A program made the position numbers and the translations under genes. The notes below the pieces were generated by a model that saw only the letters and a program-made list of their open reading frames with translations, was not told the DNA's origin and did not search any database. Positions 48,743 to 59,270 of a DNA stretch of 61,584 nt are shown one piece after another (position 1 is the stretch's first letter; each line of letters starts with the position of its first letter). Source of the DNA: SZAS-103 sp038323475 (GTDB lineage Bacteria; Pseudomonadota; Gammaproteobacteria; Xanthomonadales; Xanthomonadaceae); the NCBI GenBank assembly GCA_038323475.1, contig JBBQHA010000004.1:1-61584 (forward strand). Reading direction: 5' to 3'.

Positions 48743-49083
48743 CCGGCCCGACGCAAGTTCGACTGCATGACCTGCTCGCGCGCCTGCCGCTACCGGCAAC
48801 CGCGAAATGGCCGGATGGCGTGTTCGACATCAAGGCCTTCGCACATGGCGGGCTCACCCTGGAGCTGTTCGCGCCGCGCGGCGTCGACCGGCAGACGCCG
48901 CACGCGCAGGACGAGCAGTACGTCGTGGTCGCCGGCAGCGCGATCCTGGACATCGATGGCGTCGAACACGATTGCGCATTGGGCGACACGTTGTTCGTGC
49001 CGGCGCGCGTGCCGCATCGGTTCGTGCGGATCAGCGACGACTTCGCCGCGTGGGCGATCTTCTGGGGCGACGCGAGGCTCTGA
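48739..49083 (+). CDS. Cupin-domain protein
   Basis: A 114-aa small cupin. The two motifs are partly seen: TPHAQDEQYVVVAGSAILDI (His and Glu ligands) and GDTLFVPARVPHRFVRI (His ligand). Probably a metal-binding enzyme or sensor; substrate unknown. ATGA overlap with the membrane protein suggests the two work together. Confidence 0.85.
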   Translation: MTGPTQVRLHDLLARLPLPATAKWPDGVFDIKAFAHGGLTLELFAPRGVDRQTPHAQDEQYVVVAGSAILDIDGVEHDCALGDTLFVPARVPHRFVRISDDFAAWAIFWGDARL

Positions 49084-49122
49084 TCGATGCAGGCGCGGCA
49101 CCGATCATCCCGCTTGCGGACC

Positions 49123-50112
49123 TCAAGTCGCCGAAGGTGGTTTCTTCCTGAAGGCGCGCAGCACGATCACGAAGAGCGCAACAACCAGCCACAACGGCCA
49201 CAGCTTGATCAGCGCGAGGAACACATCGAGTCCGCCGAACCAGCCGACGCGTAGTGAACCCGCGAGTCGGGTGAAGAAGCCCGGGCTGTACTTGCGGAAC
49301 TCCGCTTCGGTATCGACCAGTTCCGCCTGCCGGATCTTCGGTGGTTGGTACATCGCCAGGTCGATCGTGCTGAAAGCGACCTTGTCCTCGAACTCCTTCT
49401 GCGCGACCAGCGCTTCGTCGCGGGCGGCCTTCGCATCGCCGCGCGCGCCGATGACGTCGCCCTTCTGGTCGAGCTTGCCGCCCTGCTGCGCGGCCTGCCC
49501 CAGTTCCTGTTGCGCTTCCTGGCCGCGCTGGTAGGCGAGTTGCTGGCGCAGCATGTCGAACTGCGCATCGCTGGCCTCGAACGAGCGCCGATCCAGGTAA
49601 TCGATCTGGCCGACGATCGCGCGCAGGAACGCCTGGGTCTTGTCGCTCGGCACGCGCACGACGAGTTCGGCGCGCTGGGTGTACTCGGCCAGTTCGATCA
49701 GCTTGCCGTCGCCCCTGGACCGGCGCTGGGTGTTCGTCGTCTGCGCGCTGATGTCGTTCCTGACCACGAAGCCGCCCTGGCCGGCGACGATATCCTCGAT
49801 CGCCAGCGCGGACTGGTACACATCCTTGACCCGGAACTCGGCGTGCGCGGTGCGGATGAATTTCCGTTGCGCATCGGTGTATGTGTTCGCGCTCGACGAC
49901 ATCTGCGCGGCTGTCGTGGGCGCGGTCTCCGCCGCAGCCGCGTTCGCAGTCGCAACCGGCGCGGACGCCGGCGCGGACGCCGGCGCAGTGGCGCTTGCAG
50001 GCGGCTCGGTGCCTGCCGCGGCATCACCGGCGCTCCGCTGCTGGCTGCATGCTGCCAGCGACGCAAACAGCAGTCCGAATACAAGTGTGCGACCGACATT
50101 CTTCAAATGCAT
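49123..50112 (-). CDS. DUF4349-type lipoprotein with C-terminal membrane segment
   Basis: A 329-aa protein: signal with lipobox FASLAAC (Cys about residue 21), an Ala/Pro/Ser linker, then a DUF4349 domain (RKFIRTAHAEFRVKDVYQSA, later ELVVRVPSDKTQAFLRAIV and a coiled coil in the middle), one membrane helix near 297-318 and a basic tail RAFRKKPP. The layout is that of DUF4349 proteins, function unknown. ATG at 50112. Confidence 0.82.
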   Translation of the reverse strand: MHLKNVGRTLVFGLLFASLAACSQQRSAGDAAAGTEPPASATAPASAPASAPVATANAAAAETAPTTAAQMSSSANTYTDAQRKFIRTAHAEFRVKDVYQSALAIEDIVAGQGGFVVRNDISAQTTNTQRRSRGDGKLIELAEYTQRAELVVRVPSDKTQAFLRAIVGQIDYLDRRSFEASDAQFDMLRQQLAYQRGQEAQQELGQAAQQGGKLDQKGDVIGARGDAKAARDEALVAQKEFEDKVAFSTIDLAMYQPPKIRQAELVDTEAEFRKYSPGFFTRLAGSLRVGWFGGLDVFLALIKLWPLWLVVALFVIVLRAFRKKPPSAT

Positions 50113-50319
50113 GGCATCGACCCCGGTCGTTAGATGTGCGGCAGGATGGGTTGGGCGCTTTGCAACGCCATCATGGCGCAATCGGGGTTCGCGGATGCAT
50201 GCCGGGGACGATGATGATGCGTCGGGGCAGACCGATGCCTGTCTTGTCATCAGGGGCGTTGCGAAGGATCGGCTCGTTGTTTCCTTCAGCGACAGCCCGG
50301 CCGCGGACGACAATCCTGC

Positions 50320-51612
50320 TCAGCGTTCCACGATCGCGACCACGCCCATGCCGCCTGCGGTGCAGATCGAAATCAGCGCACGCCCGGATCCTTTTTCCTT
50401 CAGCAGCTTCGCGGCGGTCGCGACGATGCGCGCACCGGTCGCGGCGAACGGATGGCCGAGCGCGAGCGACGAGCCGACCACGTTCATCTTCGCCGGATCG
50501 ATGCTGCCAAGCGCGCCGCGACCGAGTTTGGCGCGGCAATACTCTTCGGATTCCCACGCGCGCAGCGTGCACAACACCTGCGCGGCGAACGCTTCGTGGA
50601 TCTCGTAGAAATCGAAATCCTGCAGGGTCAGACCGTTGCGTTCGAGCATGCGCGGCACCGCGATCGTCGGCGCCATCAGCAGGCCGTCGCCATGCACGAA
50701 ATCCACCGCCGCGACTTCGGCATCGCGCAGGTACGCGAGCGGCTCGTGGCGGTGCGCCTTCGCCCAGTCGTCGCTCGCGAGCAGGCACGCAGCCGCGCCA
50801 TCGGTGAGTGGGGTCGAATTCGCCGCGGTCAGCGTGCCGAGTCCCGATGTCCGGTCGAACGCGGGCCGCAGCGCGGCGAGCTTTTCCAGGGTGCTGTCGG
50901 CGCGCAGGTTGTTGTCGCGCTCGACGCCACGGAAGCTCGCGACGAGGTCGCTGTAGAAGCCGCGTTCGTAAGCGGCGGCCGCCTTGCGGTGCGACGCGAG
51001 CGCGAGTTCGTCCTGCGATTCGCGCGCGATGTGCCATTGCTTGGCCATCATCTCGCAGTGATCGCCCATCGACTTGCCGGTGCGCGGCTCGGCGACGCCG
51101 GGAAAATCGGGCTTCAATTCGCGGAACCTGAAGCCGCGGAACGCGCCCAGCTTGTCGCCGAAGCTCTTGCCGCGCGCGGCCTGCAGCAGGCGCGCGCGCA
51201 ACTTTTTTGCGTACACGATCGGCACGTCGGAGGTCGTATCCGAACCGCCGCCGATGCCGACCTCGATCTGTCCCAGCGCGATCTTGTTCGCGACCGTGAT
51301 GATCGTATCGAGACTGGTGCCGCAGGCGCGCTGCAGGGTGATGCCCGGCGTCAGCGGCGACAGCCCCGACGACAGCGCGGCTTCGCGGCCGAGGTTCCAG
51401 TCGGACGAATGCTTGATCACCGCACCCATCGCGACTTCGCCGAGCACCTGCCCGTGCAGGCCGTAGCGCTCGACCAGGGCGCCGAGCGTGCGGATCGACA
51501 TGCCGAGGTTGCCGACGTCGGCGTAGGCGGTGTTGTTGCGGCAGAACGGAATGCGCACACCGCCGAGGATGGCGACCGGTCGCGCTTGCGTGTGCTTGTC
51601 GGCGAGGCTCAT
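50320..51612 (-). CDS. Acetyl-CoA C-acyltransferase (thiolase, FadI/FadA type)
   Basis: A 430-aa thiolase. Nucleophile Cys97 in QRACGTSLD, the IHEAFAAQ His loop, GHPFAATGAR and the second Cys in CTAGGMG are all present. Length and the segment GHPFAATGARIV suggest the FadI-like class used in beta-oxidation. The window has no fadJ/fadB partner. ATG at 51612 follows a methyltransferase gene by 40 bases on the same strand. The 207 bases between its stop and the DUF4349 gene hold no gene that could be supported. Confidence 0.92.
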   Translation of the reverse strand: MSLADKHTQARPVAILGGVRIPFCRNNTAYADVGNLGMSIRTLGALVERYGLHGQVLGEVAMGAVIKHSSDWNLGREAALSSGLSPLTPGITLQRACGTSLDTIITVANKIALGQIEVGIGGGSDTTSDVPIVYAKKLRARLLQAARGKSFGDKLGAFRGFRFRELKPDFPGVAEPRTGKSMGDHCEMMAKQWHIARESQDELALASHRKAAAAYERGFYSDLVASFRGVERDNNLRADSTLEKLAALRPAFDRTSGLGTLTAANSTPLTDGAAACLLASDDWAKAHRHEPLAYLRDAEVAAVDFVHGDGLLMAPTIAVPRMLERNGLTLQDFDFYEIHEAFAAQVLCTLRAWESEEYCRAKLGRGALGSIDPAKMNVVGSSLALGHPFAATGARIVATAAKLLKEKGSGRALISICTAGGMGVVAIVER

Positions 51613-51652
51613 CGTGCTGCTCCATGCGCGGCTTCCAGCGTGCCTGCCATCA

Positions 51653-52609
51653 TCATGCACCGACTCCGGGCGGCAATGGCGCACCGGTCCAGGCTTGCGG
51701 ATTTTCCTTCCACAGCGCGCCCAGCCACGCGCGGTACATCGCGATCTCCGGCCCGCGCGCGTCGTGTTCGAGGTCGGCGATCATCGCGAGCGGATGGCGG
51801 CCTTCGAGCAGCACATCGAGCGTGTTGTCGAACAACTCGGTCCACAGCGGCGTGTAGGCGATCCGCGCCGCATGGGCGGACAGGTCCGGCGCCACGCCCG
51901 CGCCGGGCTTGCGCACGACCATCTGCACCCACGGCGAATCGGTCAGCGTGAGCACGATCTCCAGCCCGGCCTTGCGCGCGTAGAGCGCGACTTCCTCGGG
52001 CACGCAGAACTGGTTGCGCGCGACGTCCTTGCGCTCGCGCGGATCGGTACGACCGGCCTGCATCACCTCGTAGTGCCAGCGCCGCCAGCCGACCGGATGG
52101 GCGAGGTTCCAGGTATCGAAGTAGAACAGTCCACCCGGAACCAGCACGCGCGCGACGTCCTGCAGGTAAAGGAGAAAGTCCTCCTTGTCCATGTGGATGA
52201 ACACCGCGACGCAGTAACCCTTGTCCATGCTCGCGTCGGCGATCGGATCGAGGTGGCTGCGGCTGAGCGTCGACGCGCTCACGCCCGGATACGCGGCAAG
52301 CCGCTCGCGCGCGACCGCGACCATGTTGTCGGAGATGTCCAGCCCGTGCCACGCGGCGATGTTCGGCGCGATCTCGCGGCCGATCCGGCCGACGCCGCAG
52401 CCGATTTCGAACACGCGATCGCCCGGCTGCAGCTGCAGCGCGAGCTCTACCTGCCGGCCGCTGTATGCGCCGGTCAGCCGCAGCACCTCCTCGTCGGCGC
52501 TGCCATCGACTGCGATCATCGCCCCGGTGACGGTCTGCGCCTTCGCGTTCCAGAAGTCCTTGTAGTTCGAAGAAGCCTGGTTGGCGGCTGCAGTGGTTTC
52601 GGCGGTCAT
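51653..52609 (-). CDS. Class I SAM-dependent methyltransferase
   Basis: A 318-aa protein with SAM motif I VFEIGCGVGRIGREIA, then GLDISDNMVAVAR, and the strand-4 region DVARVLVPGGLFYFDTWN. The C-terminal 100 residues are an extra domain of unknown type. The frame is open far upstream but only as the shadow of the next gene on the other strand. Substrate unknown. Divergent from 52673. Confidence 0.85.
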   Translation of the reverse strand: MTAETTAAANQASSNYKDFWNAKAQTVTGAMIAVDGSADEEVLRLTGAYSGRQVELALQLQPGDRVFEIGCGVGRIGREIAPNIAAWHGLDISDNMVAVARERLAAYPGVSASTLSRSHLDPIADASMDKGYCVAVFIHMDKEDFLLYLQDVARVLVPGGLFYFDTWNLAHPVGWRRWHYEVMQAGRTDPRERKDVARNQFCVPEEVALYARKAGLEIVLTLTDSPWVQMVVRKPGAGVAPDLSAHAARIAYTPLWTELFDNTLDVLLEGRHPLAMIADLEHDARGPEIAMYRAWLGALWKENPQAWTGAPLPPGVGA

Positions 52610-52672
52610 GGACTCTATCGCTTGCGGGGGAACGTATAGAGTACGTCCAGCCCACCATCGCACCAACCGGGG

Positions 52673-53683
52673 ATGTCGATGCCGTTCACCCAATACGCCT
52701 GTCTCGGCGCGCTCGCGCTCGAATTGCGCCCTGATGCGCACGCCGCGCATGCCGCGCTCGATCCGGTCCAGGCAGCGGAACTCGCCGAAGGCATCGCCCG
52801 CGACCTCGCCGTGCTGGTGCCGGAAGCGGCCGCGCTCGACCTCGTGGCGCTGGGTGCACATTACGACCCGGTCGAACTGTTGCGCCCGGGCTGGCCCTTG
52901 CATGCAGCGCTGGATGCACTCGCCTTGCGCGCGCCGCAGACAAGTCTCCCTCTCCCGCAGGCGGGAGGCGATGCGTCGCATCCACGCACTGCCAGCGGCA
53001 GTCCGTGCGACAACGAACGCCCGGCAGGGCCGGACAGTCGGGGTGAGGGGCGAGCTGATGGCCGCATCCTCGCCTTCGGCACGCGCGACGCTGCGTTGCC
53101 CGAAGCCGTGCCCGCGCCCGATGCCGAATTCGCGCAGGGCGCGATGCGGCTGGTGCCGTACCTGTTGCGCGGCGATGCGGCCTCGCAGGCGCGCGTCGAA
53201 CAGGTGGGCCACGCGCTCGAGGACATCCTGATCGACCGCGGCATGGCCGGCGCCGCGACCGCACTGTTCGCGCAGCAGGCGTTCAGCGCGCCGATCGAAC
53301 ACGCGCGCTACGTCACCATCCACGATCTCGCCGCATTGATGGCGATGCAATACGAGCATGCCGGCCTCGCGCCCCTGTGGCCGCTGATCGAGACCGCACT
53401 GCTGCTGCCGCAGACCGAGGCATGGCTCGACCAACCGCCCGAACCGCTCGCCCGCTACAGCGACGGCGGCGTGCGCATCGCCCTGCTCGATTCCGAAGCC
53501 TGGCGTCTCGGCGGCTTCGCGCCTGCATCCATCGGCGAGGATGCGGACAAGCTTGAGCGTGCGTTCGAACACTTCGAGGCGCGGCAACGACAGTTCGCCG
53601 CCGTGCTGGGCGCGCATGCCATCCCGGTGACGTTCGATCATTGCCCGGCCGGGAAGGATCCGCACGCGGTGCTGAAAATCTAG
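52673..53683 (+). CDS. Unknown protein carrying an in-frame copy of the hairpin repeat
   Basis: A 336-aa soluble protein, Ala-rich and helical, with segments such as YDPVELLRPGWPLHAALDAL and AEFAQGAMRLVPYLLRGDAA. No family recognised and no signal peptide. Residues about 92-130 are encoded by a copy of the dispersed repeat and read LPLPQAGGDASHPRTASGSP and NERPAGPDSRGEGR, unlike the rest of the protein, with frame kept. They probably form a disordered loop between two helical halves. ATGs at 52673 and 52679 are both possible; the second has better spacing from CGGGG. Confidence 0.75.
   Translation: MSMPFTQYACLGALALELRPDAHAAHAALDPVQAAELAEGIARDLAVLVPEAAALDLVALGAHYDPVELLRPGWPLHAALDALALRAPQTSLPLPQAGGDASHPRTASGSPCDNERPAGPDSRGEGRADGRILAFGTRDAALPEAVPAPDAEFAQGAMRLVPYLLRGDAASQARVEQVGHALEDILIDRGMAGAATALFAQQAFSAPIEHARYVTIHDLAALMAMQYEHAGLAPLWPLIETALLLPQTEAWLDQPPEPLARYSDGGVRIALLDSEAWRLGGFAPASIGEDADKLERAFEHFEARQRQFAAVLGAHAIPVTFDHCPAGKDPHAVLKI
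52947..53061 (+). repeat. Long copy 3 of the hairpin repeat, inside a coding sequence
   Basis: Same order as copies 1 and 2: hairpin CTCCCTCTCCCGCAGGCGGGAG, GCGATGCG, second hairpin around CTGCCAGCGGCAG, core GAACGCCCGGCAGGGCCGG (53015-53033) and tail GGGGTGAGGGGCGAG. It adds about 39 codons without a stop. Confidence 0.8.
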
Positions 53684-53685
53684 CC

Positions 53686-54375
53686 ATGGCCCCGACCGAG
53701 ACCGCTCCCTCCGAACAGACCAGGATGACGTGGAAGCCGTACGTCATCACCCTGGTCGTGTGCGTGGTAGCGGTCTGGGCCGCATTCTTTTCTCTTGCCG
53801 ACTTCAATGCCGCAGGCTGGACCGCGTGCATCGCGATCATTCCAGCGACCTGGGCGATCTATCGCCTCGTGTTCGGTGCCGCACGACGCTGGATTCCGGC
53901 CAGGCTGAAGACGTATCTCGGTACGCTGCTCACGTGCGCACTCGTCACCGCGCTGACGATTGCGCCGCATGCGGGCTTCATGCTGGTTTTTGTTGTGATC
54001 GCCCTGGCGATCTGGGTGATGTTGAGCATCATTCCTGTCGTCAGGAAGCCCGAACAGCTGAAGACGCGAGCGATCATCCTCGGCCTCTGGGTCGCAACGA
54101 TCCTGATTGTCCTGGGCGTGCATTGGCACTATGCGGTGGATGCACGTCGGGCTGGCGACGAATGCGCGCGCGCGATCGAACGATACAAGGTCGAGCATGG
54201 CGTCTATCCGCCAGACGAACAAGCCGCAGGCCTGGCGCCAAGGAGAAACAGCTACATGCTTAGTTACATGTTGTACGAGGGCAGGCCTTCGTTGATTTAC
54301 GCAGCAACATTCACGATTTTCGAAACCTACGACTACGACTTCGAACATCACATCTGGGTCTTTCAGCCCGACTGA
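53686..54375 (+). CDS. Membrane protein of unknown function
   Basis: A 229-aa protein with four to five membrane segments in the first two thirds (about 19-37, 45-62, 83-100, 103-121, 136-152) and a soluble C-terminal part (about 155-229) that looks like a small domain: RAGDECARAIERYKVEHGVY followed by PPDEQ, similar to the helix/PPD pattern of pilin-like or type II secretion G-like extracellular segments. No family assigned. The start lies two bases after the previous stop, so the two genes are probably one unit. A start at 53725 is possible. Confidence 0.65.
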   Translation: MAPTETAPSEQTRMTWKPYVITLVVCVVAVWAAFFSLADFNAAGWTACIAIIPATWAIYRLVFGAARRWIPARLKTYLGTLLTCALVTALTIAPHAGFMLVFVVIALAIWVMLSIIPVVRKPEQLKTRAIILGLWVATILIVLGVHWHYAVDARRAGDECARAIERYKVEHGVYPPDEQAAGLAPRRNSYMLSYMLYEGRPSLIYAATFTIFETYDYDFEHHIWVFQPD

Positions 54376-54749
54376 ATTCCGCTGCCAGGCCGTCAACGAG
54401 CAAGGCTTTGATGCTTTGATGCTTTGATGCTCTGATGCGCTCTTGCCCCTGATCTGCCTTGGACTTTGCGCCCCTGAGTCGCGGCGATTGCCTGCGGACA
54501 AGACCTGCAAGGCGGCGCGCACGATGCGCGCCGTTCGCCGTCGGCACGTGGATGTGGCGTCGGCGAATCCCGCAGGCAGGCGCGAACCTTGCGCGTAGCG
54601 CAAGGCGCGATCTCCGCGGCGTCCTTAATCTTTTGGCTACGTTTCTCTGGACACGCAAAGAAAGGTAGCTCGGCCTCGAAGCGGTAGAAAGCGCCTTGCT
54701 GTTGAAAGCCATTCGGGCGCGCAGCGCACGCTAAGGAATCGACAACGTG
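54376..54749. other. Repeat-rich gap between convergent genes
   Basis: No gene that could be supported in 374 bases. Contents: a short tandem TTTGATGC array (about 54409-54440); a hairpin CCTTGCGC-GTA-GCGCAAGG (54587-54605 region) sharing its inner stem with the dispersed repeats; and a dyad where GGCTACGTTTCTCTGG faces GCAAAGAAAGGTAGCTC (about 54636-54672), a pattern common in xanthomonad intergenic DNA. All lie between convergent genes. Confidence 0.55.
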
Positions 54750-55427
54750 TCATGCGCTCGATTTTGCAATCAGCAACAACGACAACGGCCTCCGCGTATC
54801 CGGATGCACCGGCTCACGCAGCGCAGCGACCGCATACCCGCATCGCGCCAACGTGTCGCACCACGAACCAAGCGTACGGAAGTACCACGGCATCTGCGCG
54901 CGGAACGCATCGCCGAACGCAGCGAACGTCTCGTTGCGCCAGCCGTCGGCATAGGGCGCGTCGCCGCATGCGGTCCACGGATGCACGGTCTGGATCAACA
55001 GCGTGCCACCTGGCGACAGCACGCTGCGCATGGCGACCAGCAATGGGTCGATGCCTGCTTCCAGCAGCGCGAAATTGCAGGCGATCGCATCGAAACTGCC
55101 GAACCGTGATGGATCGCCGACCAGCTGATCGTATCCGCAGACCGCGTATTCGCCGCCCCCTATGTCTCGCGCGGCATCGATCAGCGGCGCCGAGGCGTCG
55201 ATGCCGAAGGTCGCCACACCGCTCAGCGCGAGCGCCCGGCACAGCCAGCCCTCGCCGCAGCCGAGATCGAGCACGCGTTGCGGTTTGCATTCCAGCAGTG
55301 CATCGACGATCGCGCGATCCGTGGCGACCCGGCGGCTCTCGATGCGACCTTCGCGCACCGCCGTCGTCCACGCATCGGCGTTGACGATCCAGCTATCCGC
55401 GACGCGTTCGGACGGATCGCCGCTCAT
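54750..55427 (-). CDS. Class I SAM-dependent methyltransferase
   Basis: A 225-aa protein with motif I VLDLGCGEGWLCRAL, GIDASAPLIDAARD, and DAIACNFALLE. The family fits small methyltransferases acting on metabolites or quinone-like rings, but no substrate is evident. ATG at 55427; the GNAT gene ends 37 bases upstream on the same strand, so it belongs to a sodC-GNAT-methyltransferase run. Confidence 0.82.
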   Translation of the reverse strand: MSGDPSERVADSWIVNADAWTTAVREGRIESRRVATDRAIVDALLECKPQRVLDLGCGEGWLCRALALSGVATFGIDASAPLIDAARDIGGGEYAVCGYDQLVGDPSRFGSFDAIACNFALLEAGIDPLLVAMRSVLSPGGTLLIQTVHPWTACGDAPYADGWRNETFAAFGDAFRAQMPWYFRTLGSWCDTLARCGYAVAALREPVHPDTRRPLSLLLIAKSSA

Positions 55428-55463
55428 GCATCGCCACACGCGTCGATGCGACCGCTGCGCATC

Positions 55464-55979
55464 TCACTCGCCCCGCGCGGTGACGCCGGCCGCGAACTCA
55501 TCCTCGTACATCGCATATCCCGCATCGACCATGCCGAGCGATGCATACGTGCGCTGCGCATTCGCGTTGTCGCGCTCGACGTACAGGCGCAAGCCGCACA
55601 CGTCCGGCGCCGCCCGGGCAAGCGCATGCACGTGCTCGTACAGGGCGCGATACACGCCACCGCGGCGATGCGCCGGATCGACGTACACGCTCTGGATCCA
55701 CCACCAGTCGCCGCAGCGCCAGTCGCTCCATTCATGGGTCAGCATCAGCGTGCCGACCGCTGCGGTGCCGATCGCATCGGTACGCTCGGCGATGAAATAG
55801 CGGCCGCGCGCGGTCTGTTCGAAGACTGCGCCCACGCCGCGCTCGACAGTGCCCGGATCGAGCCGCTTGTGCTCGGTTTCCCACGCCATCGCGATGGCCC
55901 ACCGCGCGAGCAGACCCGCATCGTCCGCTCGCGCCGCGCGAATCGTCGGCGCCGCCTGCGTTCCGGCGACCTGGTTCAC
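55464..55979 (-). CDS. GNAT-family N-acetyltransferase
   Basis: A 171-aa acetyltransferase: core strand 4 IQSVYVDPAHRRGGVYRALY contains the acetyl-CoA pyrophosphate loop (RRGGVY in place of RGxGIG), and ERDNANAQRTYASLGM is the usual C-terminal motif. Substrate unknown. It starts with GTG at 55979, overlapping the sodC stop by four bases (GTGA), so it is translationally coupled to sodC. Confidence 0.87.
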   Translation of the reverse strand: MNQVAGTQAAPTIRAARADDAGLLARWAIAMAWETEHKRLDPGTVERGVGAVFEQTARGRYFIAERTDAIGTAAVGTLMLTHEWSDWRCGDWWWIQSVYVDPAHRRGGVYRALYEHVHALARAAPDVCGLRLYVERDNANAQRTYASLGMVDAGYAMYEDEFAAGVTARGE

Positions 55980-56506
55980 GGCTTCTTGAGGATCACGCCG
56001 CAGGCGATGCGCGGACCGGAATTGCCGGCCGGCTGGGTGGTGTAGTCGTCGGCATCGCGGTGCACGATCAGCGCGCGGCCGCTGACATCGTCAGATGCGC
56101 CGGTGCCGAGCGACACGTCATGCGCGGTGACGTCCACGTCGAGCGTGCCCTGCGCATCGGCGAGCTGATTCGCCATGTCGCCCGCGTGGTGCTCCATGCC
56201 GACCGGATCGCCGTGCGCGGAACCGGTCGGATTGAAATGCCCGCCCGCGCTGCTTGCATCGGCCGCACTGCAATCGCCATGTTCGTGGATGTGGAACCCG
56301 TGCGTGCTGCCAGGCGGTAGGCCGGTCAGGCGGCCGTGGAAATGCACGCCATCGGGAACCTCGGTCACCACCAGCGTGCCGGTGACGCTGTTGCCGGCGG
56401 TCGGCGCCATGTCCACCCGGATCGGCTTGGTCACGAAGATCTGGGTGACGCAGCCGGTCAGGGTGAGCGCGAGCGCGCACGACAACAGGATCAGTGGGCG
56501 CTGCAT
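55976..56506 (-). CDS. sodC: Cu/Zn superoxide dismutase lipoprotein
   Basis: A 176-aa periplasmic SOD. Lipobox LTLTGC puts the anchor at Cys19. Copper/zinc ligands are seen in GFHIHEHGDC, GGHFNPTGSAHG and the later ALIVHRDADDY; the disulfide Cys of CGVILKKP is present near the end. It removes superoxide outside the cytoplasm. ATG at 56506, with AAGGA eight bases upstream. Confidence 0.93.
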   Translation of the reverse strand: MQRPLILLSCALALTLTGCVTQIFVTKPIRVDMAPTAGNSVTGTLVVTEVPDGVHFHGRLTGLPPGSTHGFHIHEHGDCSAADASSAGGHFNPTGSAHGDPVGMEHHAGDMANQLADAQGTLDVDVTAHDVSLGTGASDDVSGRALIVHRDADDYTTQPAGNSGPRIACGVILKKP

Positions 56507-56571
56507 ATCGATGTCCTTGGGAATTCGGATTCGCATCCTAACGCGATGCGTGCATGCAGAGGCAGCGGCAT

Positions 56572-58000
<1,429 letters not shown>

Positions 58001-58011
<11 letters not shown>

Positions 58012-59047
58012 GGGGCGCCTCGGGGTCGTCGGGGACGGGGATCAACAGGGTGAACACGGTGTGGCCGGGGCGCGAGCGGTAGCTCAGCGAGCCGCGGTGT
58101 TCGCGAGCCACCTGCTGCGCCAGCGGCAGGCCCAGGCCGCTGCCTTCGGCGCGGCCGCTCACCAGCGGCAGGAAGATACGCTCGGCCAGGTCGTCGGGGA
58201 CGCCGCGGCCGTCGTCGGCGATTTCCACCCTCACCACCAGCTTGTGCGCGGCGTCGCCGATCAGCAGGTGGTGCTCGGCGCGCGTGCGCAGCTGCACCTG
58301 CGAAGCGCCGGACTCCAGCGCGTTGCGCACCAGGTTCCACAGCGCCTGGGCGAGGCGGTCGGCGTCGCCGGGGAATTCGGGCAGCGAGGGGTCGAAGTCG
58401 CGCGCCACCTTGATGGCCCAGCCGGCCTCGGCTTCGGCCAGCTGGCGCACGCGCTCGAGCACGGCATGGATGTTGGTGGGGTGGAAGTCGCGCGGCGGCG
58501 CCGGATTGAGCAGGCGCTCGACCAGCGCGGCGAGCCGGTCCACTTCACTGCCGATCAGTTCGACCAGCTCGCGCGCATCCTCGCCTTCCACCCGCCGACC
58601 CAGCAGCTGTGCGGCGCCCTTGAGGCCGGCCAGCGGATTGCGGATCTCATGCGCCAGCCCCTTGAGCGCCGCCGAAAGCGCCGCCGGCAGCAGCGTGGCC
58701 GGGTCTTCGCCCGGGAACTCTTCGGCCGGGTGCGCCTCCAGCCGGAGCCCGCCGTCGTCGCTGCGTGCCAGCCAGAGGTCAGCGAAACGTTCGCCATTGC
58801 CCGGGAAGCCAAGCCGCGCGCGGCGCACGCGCAGCGCTTCGCCGGTTTCGGGCAGGCGCGGCAGCAGTTCGGCCAGACGGCCGCCTTCGGCGTCCAGATC
58901 GGTGATCGACATGCCCTGCAGCCGGCGCGCGCTGACGCCCAGCCAGCTGGCGAAAGCCGGGTTGCTGCAGGTCAGCCGGCCGTCGCCGCTGGCCCACGCC
59001 AGGGGCGTGGCGAGGCTGTCGGTGGACGGCGGTTCGGGAAGCGGCAT
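58001..59047 (-). CDS. ntrB: Nitrogen sensor histidine kinase NtrB
   Basis: A 348-aa cytoplasmic kinase: PAS domain (about 10-115), phospho-acceptor His133 in LAHEIRNPLAGLKGAAQLL, and a HATPase domain (N-box LVRNALESGA, G1 DDGRGVP, G2 GSGLGLPL). It phosphorylates or dephosphorylates NtrC under control of PII; the PII gene is at 12 kb. ATG at 59047 fits; the frame further upstream is unsupported. Confidence 0.94.
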
Positions 59048-59270
59048 GACGCCAGCATAGTGGAGACGTGCCGGGCGCGGCAGCGGGTGCTGGCGCCCAG
59101 ACCCGGAACGCATCGGGCAAGTCGGCGTCGGGCACTTCGCCCGACGTTCGAGCGCATCGCACGATGTTGGTAGATTGCAGCGCCGCCGCGCTGTCTGACG
59201 GCGATGGCACGGGTATTGCAGCCCTTCCCCCACCGCCGGACGCCGTGCGGCATTGGAAGGGAGCAGCGCA

